Origin: Polyangiaceae bacterium
Lineage (GTDB): Bacteria > Myxococcota_A > Polyangia > Polyangiales > Polyangiaceae
Direction: 5' to 3'
Assembly: GCA_025936045.1 (NCBI GenBank)
Contig: JAICUB010000017.1
Coordinates: 1-64,000 of the forward strand
Length of the DNA: 64,000 nt
Positions within the stretch are counted from its first letter, which is position 1, and each line of letters starts with the position of its first letter. The translations under genes were made by a program, and so were the position numbers. Positions 1 to 8,846 of this stretch are shown piece by piece. The notes under the pieces are model-generated. The model was not told the DNA's origin, did not search any database, and worked only from the letters and a program-made list of their open reading frames with translations.

Positions 1-414
1 GCCCGCACTCGAGCCAGCTGCCACGTCCGCGAGCACGCGCTCGAGGTCATCAGCGTTCTTGGCGGAAAGCACGTCGCTGTCGAGCAATACCGAGCGGAGC
101 TCACGTTCGAAGGTCCCTCCTGGCGGTTGCCCGGTGAGCGCTGTTCCCCAGATGAACGACATCTGGCCGCATCTCGAGCCGTCTCGGTAGAAGTCCACCC
201 CGAGGCCGTAGTCCCCCGAGTACGACCATCTCAGGACCGTTCCACTCCACTCCACCGCCAACCTTGCTTCATCTTCGCGATCGAACGGCACGAAGCACGT
301 CCAACGGTAGTTGGACGCGACGACACGCCCCGCGGCGCGAAGCCGAACGACAAATTCTCGTACGTCGTCACGACTAGCGCGCCAAAAATGCAGGCTCGAA
401 CCGATCTCGCTCAC
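1..414 (-). CDS. Uncharacterised small protein, possible RHS-toxin immunity partner (partial, runs off the window)
   Basis: An uninterrupted reading frame of 138 codons starts at GTG 414 and leaves the window without a stop, so the C-terminus is unseen. A GGGAGG site lies just upstream of the GTG. The start is 1 nt beyond the TAA that closes the decayed RHS gene, so the two look translationally coupled. The product begins VSEIGSSLHFWRASRDDV and carries mixed aromatic and acidic segments (VEWSGTVLRWSYSGDYGLG around residue 60), with no signal peptide or membrane segment. I do not recognise the family. Its place directly after an RHS C-terminus is where immunity genes usually sit; that role is inferred from position only. 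Unlike its neighbour it has no frameshift. Confidence 0.6.
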   Translation of the reverse strand, partial: MSEIGSSLHFWRASRDDVREFVVRLRAAGRVVASNYRWTCFVPFDREDEARLAVEWSGTVLRWSYSGDYGLGVDFYRDGSRCGQMSFIWGTALTGQPPGGTFERELRSVLLDSDVLSAKNADDLERVLADVAAGSSAG

Positions 415-415
415 T

Positions 416-1540
416 TTACTTCCTCCCTTGCTCAAGCTCGGCGCAAAATGCCGCCGGACCTTCTGGCGGCTCGGACCGAAGCTGCTCCGCCGGCACCCCC
501 AAATTCGCCAACGCAAACTTCAGGTTGTGCATCACCTGCCAGACGTCTTCTGGTTCGCCCAAGCTCGGTCCGTATCGCTTGCCCTCAGCTTTGAGCTCTG
601 GCCAGAACCGAACGACCGCCTCGACGTACGGGACGAGGGGCTCTTGCTGTCTCCCGACTTACCGAGAGCCTCGGCAATCTCCGATGTGGTGCGATCAGGG
701 AAGACAAGGGACCCCGGATTATGTGCCCTATACCACGCGATGATCGCTTTATGGACGAAGGCCCGAACAAGCATGTACACGGGGTTGTAAAGGGGTCCCC
801 AACGACTGCCTCGATCGCGATATCGGCAGCGTTTGCACCGACGATCGCAACCGTATTGAGTACGCTGCCTACGTTGACGGCGTCACTGGCGAGCGCGCCG
901 CCCGTACCTCCCGATGAACCCGAGGCTGCCGACGCGGTCGAAGAGCCCGTGTTGGGATACGTTACTTGACAGGGCGGATCCAGGTGCGTGGTGATTCCGA
1001 TGCCGAGCCCACTTGGATCGGTAAGATTCACCGGTCGTTGAACGCCTAGCTATATCGGTTCCAGTCCCTGTGACCGGAAGGGCATTTCCATCAAAGGATC
1101 GGGACTCGCAAACCGCCCCGCAAGCGGGTCGTAGATCCGTCCATTCATGTCGATGAGTCCGAGTCGCGGTCGTGATCATTGCCTGCGAAGCCGGCGCGTG
1201 TGACCTCTGGGCCGGATGGATTGAGCTCGGCGCCAAACGGCTCGAATTGCTGCGTGGCGCTGTCGTCCGTAGTCGTCGAGCTAATTGTATCGATGGTATC
1301 GACAGCGTCCGCGTGGAAGAAAGAGAGCTTATCTGGAGCGTTCGGCTTGCGGATGATCTCACCGATTGCCCGCGTACCGGCAAACATCCGGAAACGCTCC
1401 TCGGTGGTGCTCCCGTCCGCCGCTGCGAGGCGCTGATAGAGATTCGAGATGATCGTTTGCGAAGCGCTTTTCAGCCTTTGCCGCGCGGCGGGCGACGACG
1501 GCCAATTCCAATTCCGGGTTCACACGCGCGTGCGCGCGGG
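416..1540 (-). pseudogene. Degraded 3' end of an RHS/YD-repeat gene
   Basis: Reading the minus strand downward, several frames together spell a standard RHS core. The first has RMFAGTRAIGEII, FEPFGAEL and TRAGFAGNDHDRD (about 1390-1155). A frame change near 1150 gives GLIDMNGRIYDPLAGRFASPDPL, of which IYDPLAGRF is the hallmark. Another change gives WNRYS, an in-frame TAG near 1048 and AFND, and a further change gives PVNLTDPSGLG (about 1035-1000). The variable tail then reads through about 783, where the frame shifts to MLVRAFVHKAIIAWYRAHN, and shifts again near 640 to EPLVPYVEAVVRFWPELKAE, ending at TAA 418-416. At least five lesions rule out one intact product. The N-terminal shell-forming part of an RHS protein is missing: the frame closes upstream near 1540. 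The tail after 780 could instead be a separate decayed small gene. Confidence 0.75.
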
Positions 1541-1599
1541 CCGCGGAGCGCTTGCTCGGTCGCGGTCGGACGCAGGCCGCGGTGCGGCGTTACCGGCGA

Positions 1600-2967
1600 T
1601 CAGAAACCGGTCACGGCGATCGGTGTGGGGCTCGTCGCGCCTGTCGTGTCGCCGTTGCCGAGTTGGCCGTAGCCGTTGTCACCCCAGCAGAGAATGCGGC
1701 CGGCTGTCGTGCGCGCGCACGTGTGGAGATAGCCGGCGGAGACCTGGACGGCATCCGTGATTCCGTTCACGGTGACGGGCAGCGGGCTATTCACTACGGT
1801 CCCGTTGCCGAGCACGCCGCCGCCCCAGCATTGCACGTAGCCGTCGCTGAGAACGGCGCAGGTGTGCTGCTGCCCCGCCGCAAGGCCCGTGACGAGGCCG
1901 CCGAGCCCTTGCACGGTGACGGGCGTCGAGCTCGCGTTCGCGGTGCCGTCGCCGAGCTCGCCGTGAGAGTTCGACCCCCAACACTGGACGGGCGAGCCGG
2001 CCGTCGAGACGGCGCAGGCGTGCGTGAAGCCGACGGCGAGCCCGCTCGCGCTCGCGAGGACTCCCGGAATCGTCACGGGGGTCGGGTTGTCGCTCAGCCC
2101 GCTCGGGCCCCACTCGCTACCCCAGCACTCGACCGAGGCGTCCGCCAGCACGGCGCAAGTGAAGTCGGAGCCGTGCGCGGAGATCGCCACCGCGTCCGTG
2201 ATACCCGGGACGCGAACCGGCTCAGGCGGGTCGCCCGTGCTCGACTCCGCCTGTCCGAGCTGGCCCCGGTTCCAGCCCCAGCACGACACGGCGCCGCTCG
2301 AGAGAGTGCACAGGTGCCAATTGCCCGCAGCGATGCTCGTGACACGGGCTGCGCCGATGACCGGCTGCGGAACGGGGCTCGACCCGCTGAACGTGTCGCC
2401 AGCGAGCCAACCGAACTCGTTGCCCCAGCAGTCGAGCGTTTCGTCGCGGAGCCACGCGCAAGCGAATGCCGATAGACCTGCCCCCATGCCGCCGGACGTC
2501 CAGGTGCCGCCCGCCGTGACGGTGAGCGCGTCATCGATGTAAGCGACTTGGACGGGGACGGCGGAGGTTCTCGTCGTGCCGTCGCCGAGTTGGCCCCGGT
2601 CGTTCGAACCCCAGCACCAGACCCTTCCCCCTCGCACCGTGGCGCAAGTCATGTCGGTGCCGGCACTCACGCTGCTGGCGAAGAGGCGGGGCGTTACGGC
2701 GCCCTCACCCGCCGAGCCGCGGCCGCCGCGCGAGCGAGCAGACGTACCCGCGCTCGGATTTGCGTCCGTGCCGGATGCGCCGCCGCTATTCGGCGCCGTC
2801 CCGCGATTCGGCGAGCCAGCCAGAGCAAGTGAACCTCCCGCACTCGATGGGCCGAAGGAGCGCGCGCCGCCTTCCGAGTCGTTCGGCGAGAGCTCGAGCG
2901 CGCTGCGACCGCCGCACGCGAGCGAGACGAGTGACGCGAGCAAGAACCACGACCCGCTCCCCTGCAT
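1600..2967 (-). CDS. RCC1-repeat lipoprotein
   Basis: 455 residues. A short hydrophobic N-terminus ends in SLAC at Cys18, so lipidation and an envelope location are likely. A Gly/Ser/Ala-rich linker fills residues 20-95. The rest is seven RCC1-type (regulator of chromosome condensation) repeats, each with a CWG motif followed by a GQLG- or GELG-like loop and an HTCA/FTCA strand, which predicts a seven-bladed propeller. The paired Cys of each blade (CWG and TCA) could form disulfides outside the cytoplasm. Such lipoproteins are common in myxobacteria, but their ligands are unknown to me. The start is ATG 2967, supported by the TACCCT element 7 nt upstream. It stands alone, between the RHS remnant and a convergent-strand hydrolase gene. 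Confidence 0.85.
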   Translation of the reverse strand: MQGSGSWFLLASLVSLACGGRSALELSPNDSEGGARSFGPSSAGGSLALAGSPNRGTAPNSGGASGTDANPSAGTSARSRGGRGSAGEGAVTPRLFASSVSAGTDMTCATVRGGRVWCWGSNDRGQLGDGTTRTSAVPVQVAYIDDALTVTAGGTWTSGGMGAGLSAFACAWLRDETLDCWGNEFGWLAGDTFSGSSPVPQPVIGAARVTSIAAGNWHLCTLSSGAVSCWGWNRGQLGQAESSTGDPPEPVRVPGITDAVAISAHGSDFTCAVLADASVECWGSEWGPSGLSDNPTPVTIPGVLASASGLAVGFTHACAVSTAGSPVQCWGSNSHGELGDGTANASSTPVTVQGLGGLVTGLAAGQQHTCAVLSDGYVQCWGGGVLGNGTVVNSPLPVTVNGITDAVQVSAGYLHTCARTTAGRILCWGDNGYGQLGNGDTTGATSPTPIAVTGF

Positions 2968-2974
2968 GGACGCG

Positions 2975-2980
2975 AGGGTA
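2975..2980 (-). promoter_or_regulatory. TANNNT -10-like element (TACCCT) of the RCC1 gene
   Basis: TACCCT ends 7 nt before ATG 2967. No Shine-Dalgarno sequence intervenes, so transcription would start at or next to the ATG. Confidence 0.45.
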
Positions 2981-3046
2981 CACCCGGCGAAATGGCGCCC
3001 GCAATGTTGCGCGGCGCGACCCCGCGCCGACCAAGCTCGCGCGGCG

Positions 3047-4198
3047 TCAGTCGACGCACGCGGCGCGCACGGCGCTGCCGATGGGGGCGCAGCGGGTGAC
3101 GAGCTTGGTCGGGGGGCGGTTGCCGTTGGTGACGACGGCGACGGCGGTGCCGGTGGTGGGGTCGGCCCAGGCGACGGTGCTGAAGTTGCCGGCGTGGCCG
3201 TAGCACGCGCCCGTGCGCCACCACCCGTAGGGGTGCGGCCAGAACCAGCCGCAGCCGAAGCCGCGACCGAGCACCATCGGGACGCGCACCGTGCGATCGG
3301 TGCCGCGCGCTTGAGGCGTGACGTAGGACGCGAGCACCTCGGGGCGGATGAGCGGCGCGCCGCTTTGGGTCGGCGTGCCGGCGAGGAGCCAGGAGTAGAA
3401 CGCGGCGAGCGCGCGCGCCGTGCCGTAGGTGCCGGCGCCGGGGATCACTGCCGTCATTTGCTCGACGGAGTTTTGCGCTTCCTCGAAGCCGGCGAGCACC
3501 TCTCCCGCGAGCTTCGGCGGTTTCGCGTCGACCCAGTACGAACGCGCGAGCGTGGGGATTTCTTCGGCTTTGACGCCGAGGGTGAGGTTCGAGAGCCCCG
3601 CGGGCGCGAGCACTGCTTCGTCGAGGAAGTGCGCGATGGGGGTGCCCGTGACGCGCCGCACGAGCTCGCCGAGGATCCAGCCGAAGCCCATCGGCTGATA
3701 CGCGAGCGTGCCGCGCGCGAACACGGGCGCCGTGGCGGCGATGCGCCGGATGATGCCGTCCCAGTCGCCGAAACGCCGGAAGTCGCGCTCGATGTCACGC
3801 AAGTAGAGGCCCGAGCGGTGGAGCAGCACGTCGAGCACGGTGATGTCGGCTTTGCCGTTCTGCGCGAACTCCGGGAAGTACGCCGCGACGGGGCGCGCGA
3901 CGTCGAGCGCGCCGCGACTCTCGAGCAGCGCGATCGCGACGGCGACGAGCGGCTTGCCCGCGCTGTAGAGCCCCGAGCGCGTCTCGGGCGTGTACGCGAC
4001 GGGCGGCGTGCCTTCGGCTTCGCGAAAGCCGCGCGCCACGCCCACCGCCGTGTCGACCACGACGACGCCGTGGCGGCGGACGACGAGCTGGCCACCGGGA
4101 AAGACGCCCGCGGCTTGCTGCGCGTGGAAACGCGCGACGAGGCGAGCCACTCGATCAGGATCCATGCCGGCGCGTGCCGAACCGACCAAGTCGTTCAT
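3047..4198 (-). CDS. Serine hydrolase, beta-lactamase class C / esterase EstB family
   Basis: 383 residues with the order of motifs expected for class C beta-lactamase-like hydrolases and esterases: SAGK (Ser79, Lys82) as the SxxK nucleophile motif, Tyr167 in AYQPMG in the YxN position, and HAG at 335-337 replacing the KTG motif. HxG at that site is typical of esterases and peptidases of the family rather than true beta-lactamases. No signal peptide is evident, so it is probably cytoplasmic. The substrate cannot be told from sequence. Two Cys near the C-terminus (RCAPIG, AACVD) may be incidental. The gene follows a LuxR-type regulator on the same strand after a 39-nt gap, so the regulator may control it. 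No TANNNT element or clear ribosome site precedes ATG 4198. Confidence 0.85.
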   Translation of the reverse strand: MNDLVGSARAGMDPDRVARLVARFHAQQAAGVFPGGQLVVRRHGVVVVDTAVGVARGFREAEGTPPVAYTPETRSGLYSAGKPLVAVAIALLESRGALDVARPVAAYFPEFAQNGKADITVLDVLLHRSGLYLRDIERDFRRFGDWDGIIRRIAATAPVFARGTLAYQPMGFGWILGELVRRVTGTPIAHFLDEAVLAPAGLSNLTLGVKAEEIPTLARSYWVDAKPPKLAGEVLAGFEEAQNSVEQMTAVIPGAGTYGTARALAAFYSWLLAGTPTQSGAPLIRPEVLASYVTPQARGTDRTVRVPMVLGRGFGCGWFWPHPYGWWRTGACYGHAGNFSTVAWADPTTGTAVAVVTNGNRPPTKLVTRCAPIGSAVRAACVD

Positions 4199-4237
4199 GA
4201 CCCGATCGATGCGGCGCCGAACGACGCCGGACCATCG

Positions 4238-5182
4238 TCATTTTCCCGACGCGGTGGGCACGCTGGCCGCGCCGCCGAACATCGCGGCGGCGAGCGCGCG
4301 GCGGCCGGAAACCCCGCATTTTCGGAAGATGGACGCGCATTGGAACGCGACGGTGCGCTGCGAGCTCCCGCGGCGTCGGGCGATCTCGGTGTGGGAGCGG
4401 CCGCTCACGAGCTCGGCGGCCACGTCGCATTCGGAAGCGCTCAGGCGCGCAAAGAGAGCGAGGCGCCGCTCGGGCTCGACCTCGGGGCCGCTCGCGAGCG
4501 CGAGCGCTTCACCGCCGTGCCCGCAAGCGAGCTTTCGGCGCAGGCGCTGGGCGAACGTCGAGACCGTCGACAAGCCGACGGCGAGCGACGCCGCGATCTC
4601 CTTGTCGGACGCGCCCGCCTGGAGCAACCGCGCGACGGCAAGCTCAGAAGCGGTGAGCCGTCCGAGCTCCGAGGCGCGCCGCGCTTCGCGAAAGCGCACC
4701 GTTGCCGCGAGCTCGACGGCGAGGTGCTCGAGCGCACGCCGCTCCTCGCGCGCGAGCCGCACGGCGCGTTCGTGCGGCGCGGTCAAAAAGACGCCCGCGC
4801 CCGGCTTTTCGTGCGCGACGAGCGTGAAGAGCTCCGCGATTCGATGCTCCTCGAGCCCCGCAGCGAGCTCGCGCAGATCCGCGCGGCGCGGAGCCGAAGC
4901 GAGACCGAGCGAGCCGGCTCCCGTCGCGTAACTGGGCGCGAGCGACGACGCGTATTTCGCTCCCCAGTCGAACAGCGTGTTCCAAACGTTCGTCGTCGTG
5001 TGCTCGCCGGAGAGGCTCGTGAGCGCGATGGCCCCCCGCGCGTCGAGCCGATACGCGTAAACGAAGAGGCCCGCGCCGTCGTCGAGCACGTCTCGTGCCT
5101 CGGAGAACAGCGCGGCGATCCAAGCGGACTCGGGTAGATCGAGCGCCGCAGCCGCGCTTCGGAGCGAGTGCCACGACGACAT
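4238..5182 (-). CDS. LuxR-family transcriptional regulator with two tandem HTH domains
   Basis: 314 residues. The N-terminal 165 residues form an unassigned, possibly sensory domain (aromatic-rich around 40-80). Residues 176-220 are a LuxR-type helix-turn-helix (LTASELAVARLLQAGASDKE, then VSTFAQRLRRKL). Residues 247-300 are a second one (LSASECDVAAELVSGRSHTE, then RTVAFQCASIFRKCGVSGRR). Single C-terminal HTHs are the rule, so the tandem arrangement is unusual. It is probably a DNA-binding cytoplasmic regulator, perhaps of the adjacent hydrolase gene. A GGAG site lies about 8 nt before ATG 5182, which supports this start. There is no receiver domain or N-terminal Asp phosphosite that I can see. 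Confidence 0.85.
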   Translation of the reverse strand: MSSWHSLRSAAAALDLPESAWIAALFSEARDVLDDGAGLFVYAYRLDARGAIALTSLSGEHTTTNVWNTLFDWGAKYASSLAPSYATGAGSLGLASAPRRADLRELAAGLEEHRIAELFTLVAHEKPGAGVFLTAPHERAVRLAREERRALEHLAVELAATVRFREARRASELGRLTASELAVARLLQAGASDKEIAASLAVGLSTVSTFAQRLRRKLACGHGGEALALASGPEVEPERRLALFARLSASECDVAAELVSGRSHTEIARRRGSSQRTVAFQCASIFRKCGVSGRRALAAAMFGGAASVPTASGK

Positions 5183-5200
5183 CGAAGGCGCTCCGTCCGC

Positions 5201-7039
<1,839 letters not shown>

Positions 7040-7047
7040 GTGCCGCT

Positions 7048-7053
7048 ATTCTA
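7048..7053 (-). promoter_or_regulatory. TANNNT -10-like element (TAGAAT) of dnaK
   Basis: TAGAAT ends 8 nt before ATG 7039, inside the 44-nt grpE-dnaK gap. I see no good -35 at normal spacing and no ribosome site. This suggests a leaderless dnaK transcript in addition to readthrough from grpE. Confidence 0.45.
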
Positions 7054-7083
7054 AGAGGATTTCCTGAAACGCGCGAACCCTGC

Positions 7084-7656
7084 TCAACTCGACGCGGGTT
7101 TCGCGACGACGACCATCGCCGGCCGTATGACGCGGTTGCCCATCCGGTAGCCCGCTTGGAGCTCCATCGCAACGGTGCCCGGCGCATGCTCGGTCGTCTC
7201 GAGGTGCTGCACGGCCTCGTGCACGGCGGGATCGAAGGGCAGGCCGAGCGCCGGCACACGCTCGATACCGAGCTTGCCGAGGGTGTCGAGGAATTGGCGA
7301 GTGACCATCGAAATGCCGTCCGCGAGTGCCTTCACGTCCGTCGCTTCATTGGCGTGCGACGTGGCGCGCTCGAGGTTGTCGAAGACGGGCAGCAAATCGC
7401 GCAGCACGCTCTCTCGCGCGCTCTTGCCGACGTCCTCCATCTCCTTGCGCGAGCGCTTCTTGTAGTTGTCGAAGTCGGCCGCGAGACGGAGGAGCTGATC
7501 CTTGAGCCGCGCGGCCTCCGCCTGAGCGCGCGTCAGCGGATCCTCTGGCGGCGTGGAGGGTGCCGGGGGCACCGGTTCATCGGCGCTGTTCGGGGCGGCG
7601 TCGGCGGTGCCGTTGCGTGGGTCGGCGCCGTTCTCACTAGCCTTGTCGTCGCTCAT
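7084..7656 (-). CDS. grpE: Nucleotide exchange factor GrpE
   Basis: 190 residues from ATG 7656. The N-terminal 50 residues are acidic and Pro/Ala-rich. They are followed by the long coiled-coil ([20 protein letters not shown]) and the C-terminal beta domain with the GrpE signature near [16 protein letters not shown]. It releases ADP from DnaK. An in-frame ATG exists at 7677, but the promoter-like -35/-10 pair at 7694-7667 would start transcription downstream of it, so 7656 is preferred. The gene heads a grpE-dnaK unit. The dnaJ gene is separate, 13 kb away. Confidence 0.95.
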   Translation of the reverse strand: MSDDKASENGADPRNGTADAAPNSADEPVPPAPSTPPEDPLTRAQAEAARLKDQLLRLAADFDNYKKRSRKEMEDVGKSARESVLRDLLPVFDNLERATSHANEATDVKALADGISMVTRQFLDTLGKLGIERVPALGLPFDPAVHEAVQHLETTEHAPGTVAMELQAGYRMGNRVIRPAMVVVAKPASS

Positions 7657-7666
7657 GATCGAGCGG

Positions 7667-7694
7667 AGTATAATCATGCGTCACCCGTTGCCAA
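7667..7694 (-). promoter_or_regulatory. Sigma70-like promoter of grpE-dnaK
   Basis: TTGGCA (7694-7689), a 16-nt spacer and TATACT (7672-7667) closely match the housekeeping consensus. The -10 ends 10 nt before ATG 7656, so the transcript would have almost no leader. No CIRCE inverted repeat or sigma32-type CCCCAT box is visible here. Confidence 0.6.
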
Positions 7695-7745
7695 CGGCTC
7701 GCCAGGACGGGCTTTCGGGAGGTACTCCGAACCCCGGCGGCAGCG

Positions 7746-8777
7746 TCAGGGGTCGGCGCCGCAGGGGGCTTGGCGGAGCACCGTCACCACACCGCCGGTG
7801 AGTCGCGCCTCGGCCCGCGCCTGCTCGGGAACCGGCCGAAAAAAGCCACCGAGCTCGGCTGGCAGCACCCAAAAGCGCGAGCCGCCCTCGAGCGGCGTTC
7901 GAGTCACGCCGGACGCGCGCCCGCGGCCGTACTCCGCCGTCTCGAGCCAGAAGCAGTACCCGTCGCTCCCTGGGGCAAAGAGATGCATGTGGCCGCTCTC
8001 GACGGTCACGACTTCGCGCGCGACGACATGATCCCCGCTCGCAACGGTGAGCTCGTGCAGCCCGGCGGTCACGCGCACCTCGACCCCGGCGGAGGGCTCC
8101 TCGACGCTCGTCGGGTCGACGGTCGCGACGCGCCGGCCGTCCACCTCGACTGCGATCCGCTCCGGGCCGAGGTTCACGATCCGGACGACGGGGGAGCTCA
8201 GGAGGAACGTGCCGGCCGCGACGCAAACGGCGAGAAACGGCAGAGCGAACAGGCGCGGAGCAAGCTTGGCTTCGCGAAACTCGACGCGCTCGCTTTTGGC
8301 TTCGTTCGCGCGCGCGAGCTCCGTCGCGAAGCGATCGTTCGCGCACAGCAAACGCTTGTCGCCGACGAAGCGCACGGCCGGGCCTTCGGCGCTATGCCCG
8401 GGTTCGGCGCGCCGCGGCCACGCGACGACGACGACGAGCGGCGCGAGCGCGGCGAAAAACACGAGCGCCGCGAGCGCGGGGAGCGACAGCGGGTAGCGCC
8501 CGAGAGGCAACGCGAGCGCCAGCCCGAACCCGACGAGCCCGGACGCGACCCCGGCCGCGAGCTTGCGCAACGACTCGCGCCCGAGGTGCGCGATGCACGC
8601 GTCGCAGTAACCGACGATGAGCTCGGCGCCGCCGGGGCCGCGCGCCACCGCCGAGCGTGCCGCGGGCTCTCCACAACAAGCGCAGCCCGCGGGCACCAAG
8701 ACGCCGGTCGCCGCGAGCGAAACGAGCGCAGCCGCGCGCCGCGCGCGCTCTGACTTGGGGGCCTCGGACGGCGGCAC
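7746..8777 (-). CDS. Uncharacterised membrane protein with Cys-rich N-terminus and PEGA-like C-terminal domain
   Basis: 343 residues from GTG 8777. This start is chosen because a TAAGGT element ends 7 nt upstream and longer versions overlap the helicase gene. The N-terminus has CACCGE and YCDACIAHL, two CxxC-type pairs that could bind zinc. Two adjacent hydrophobic segments follow (VASGLVGFGLALALPLG; LAALVFFAALAPLVVVV), then a soluble loop and a third membrane segment (FALPFLAVCVAAGTFLL). The C-terminal part (ERIAVEVDGRRVATVDPTS, GLHELTV) resembles a PEGA-type beta domain. A role at the membrane is likely but the function is unknown. The gene is divergent from the helicase gene, with start codons 69 nt apart. 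Confidence 0.7.
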   Translation of the reverse strand: MPPSEAPKSERARRAAALVSLAATGVLVPAGCACCGEPAARSAVARGPGGAELIVGYCDACIAHLGRESLRKLAAGVASGLVGFGLALALPLGRYPLSLPALAALVFFAALAPLVVVVAWPRRAEPGHSAEGPAVRFVGDKRLLCANDRFATELARANEAKSERVEFREAKLAPRLFALPFLAVCVAAGTFLLSSPVVRIVNLGPERIAVEVDGRRVATVDPTSVEEPSAGVEVRVTAGLHELTVASGDHVVAREVVTVESGHMHLFAPGSDGYCFWLETAEYGRGRASGVTRTPLEGGSRFWVLPAELGGFFRPVPEQARAEARLTGGVVTVLRQAPCGADP

Positions 8778-8784
8778 GCGGCAG

Positions 8785-8790
8785 ACCTTA
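8785..8790 (-). promoter_or_regulatory. TANNNT -10-like element (TAAGGT) of the 8777 gene
   Basis: TAAGGT ends 7 nt before GTG 8777 and helps fix that start. It follows the same geometry as the other TANNNT elements in this window. Confidence 0.4.
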
Positions 8791-8846
8791 CCGCTTCCGC
8801 CCGCCGGCGCGCCCGTCCCGGCGCCCGACGTGCTAGCCCGGCGGGA

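Noticed and set aside
2602-2610. GTTCGAACC, similar to a tRNA T-loop
   Set aside because: It lies in the coding sequence of an RCC1 repeat and has no cloverleaf context.
2576-5137. An 853-codon open frame on the plus strand
   Set aside because: It lies antisense to the RCC1, hydrolase and LuxR genes, has Arg/Ala/Glu-rich low-complexity composition, and arises from GC-rich codon bias.
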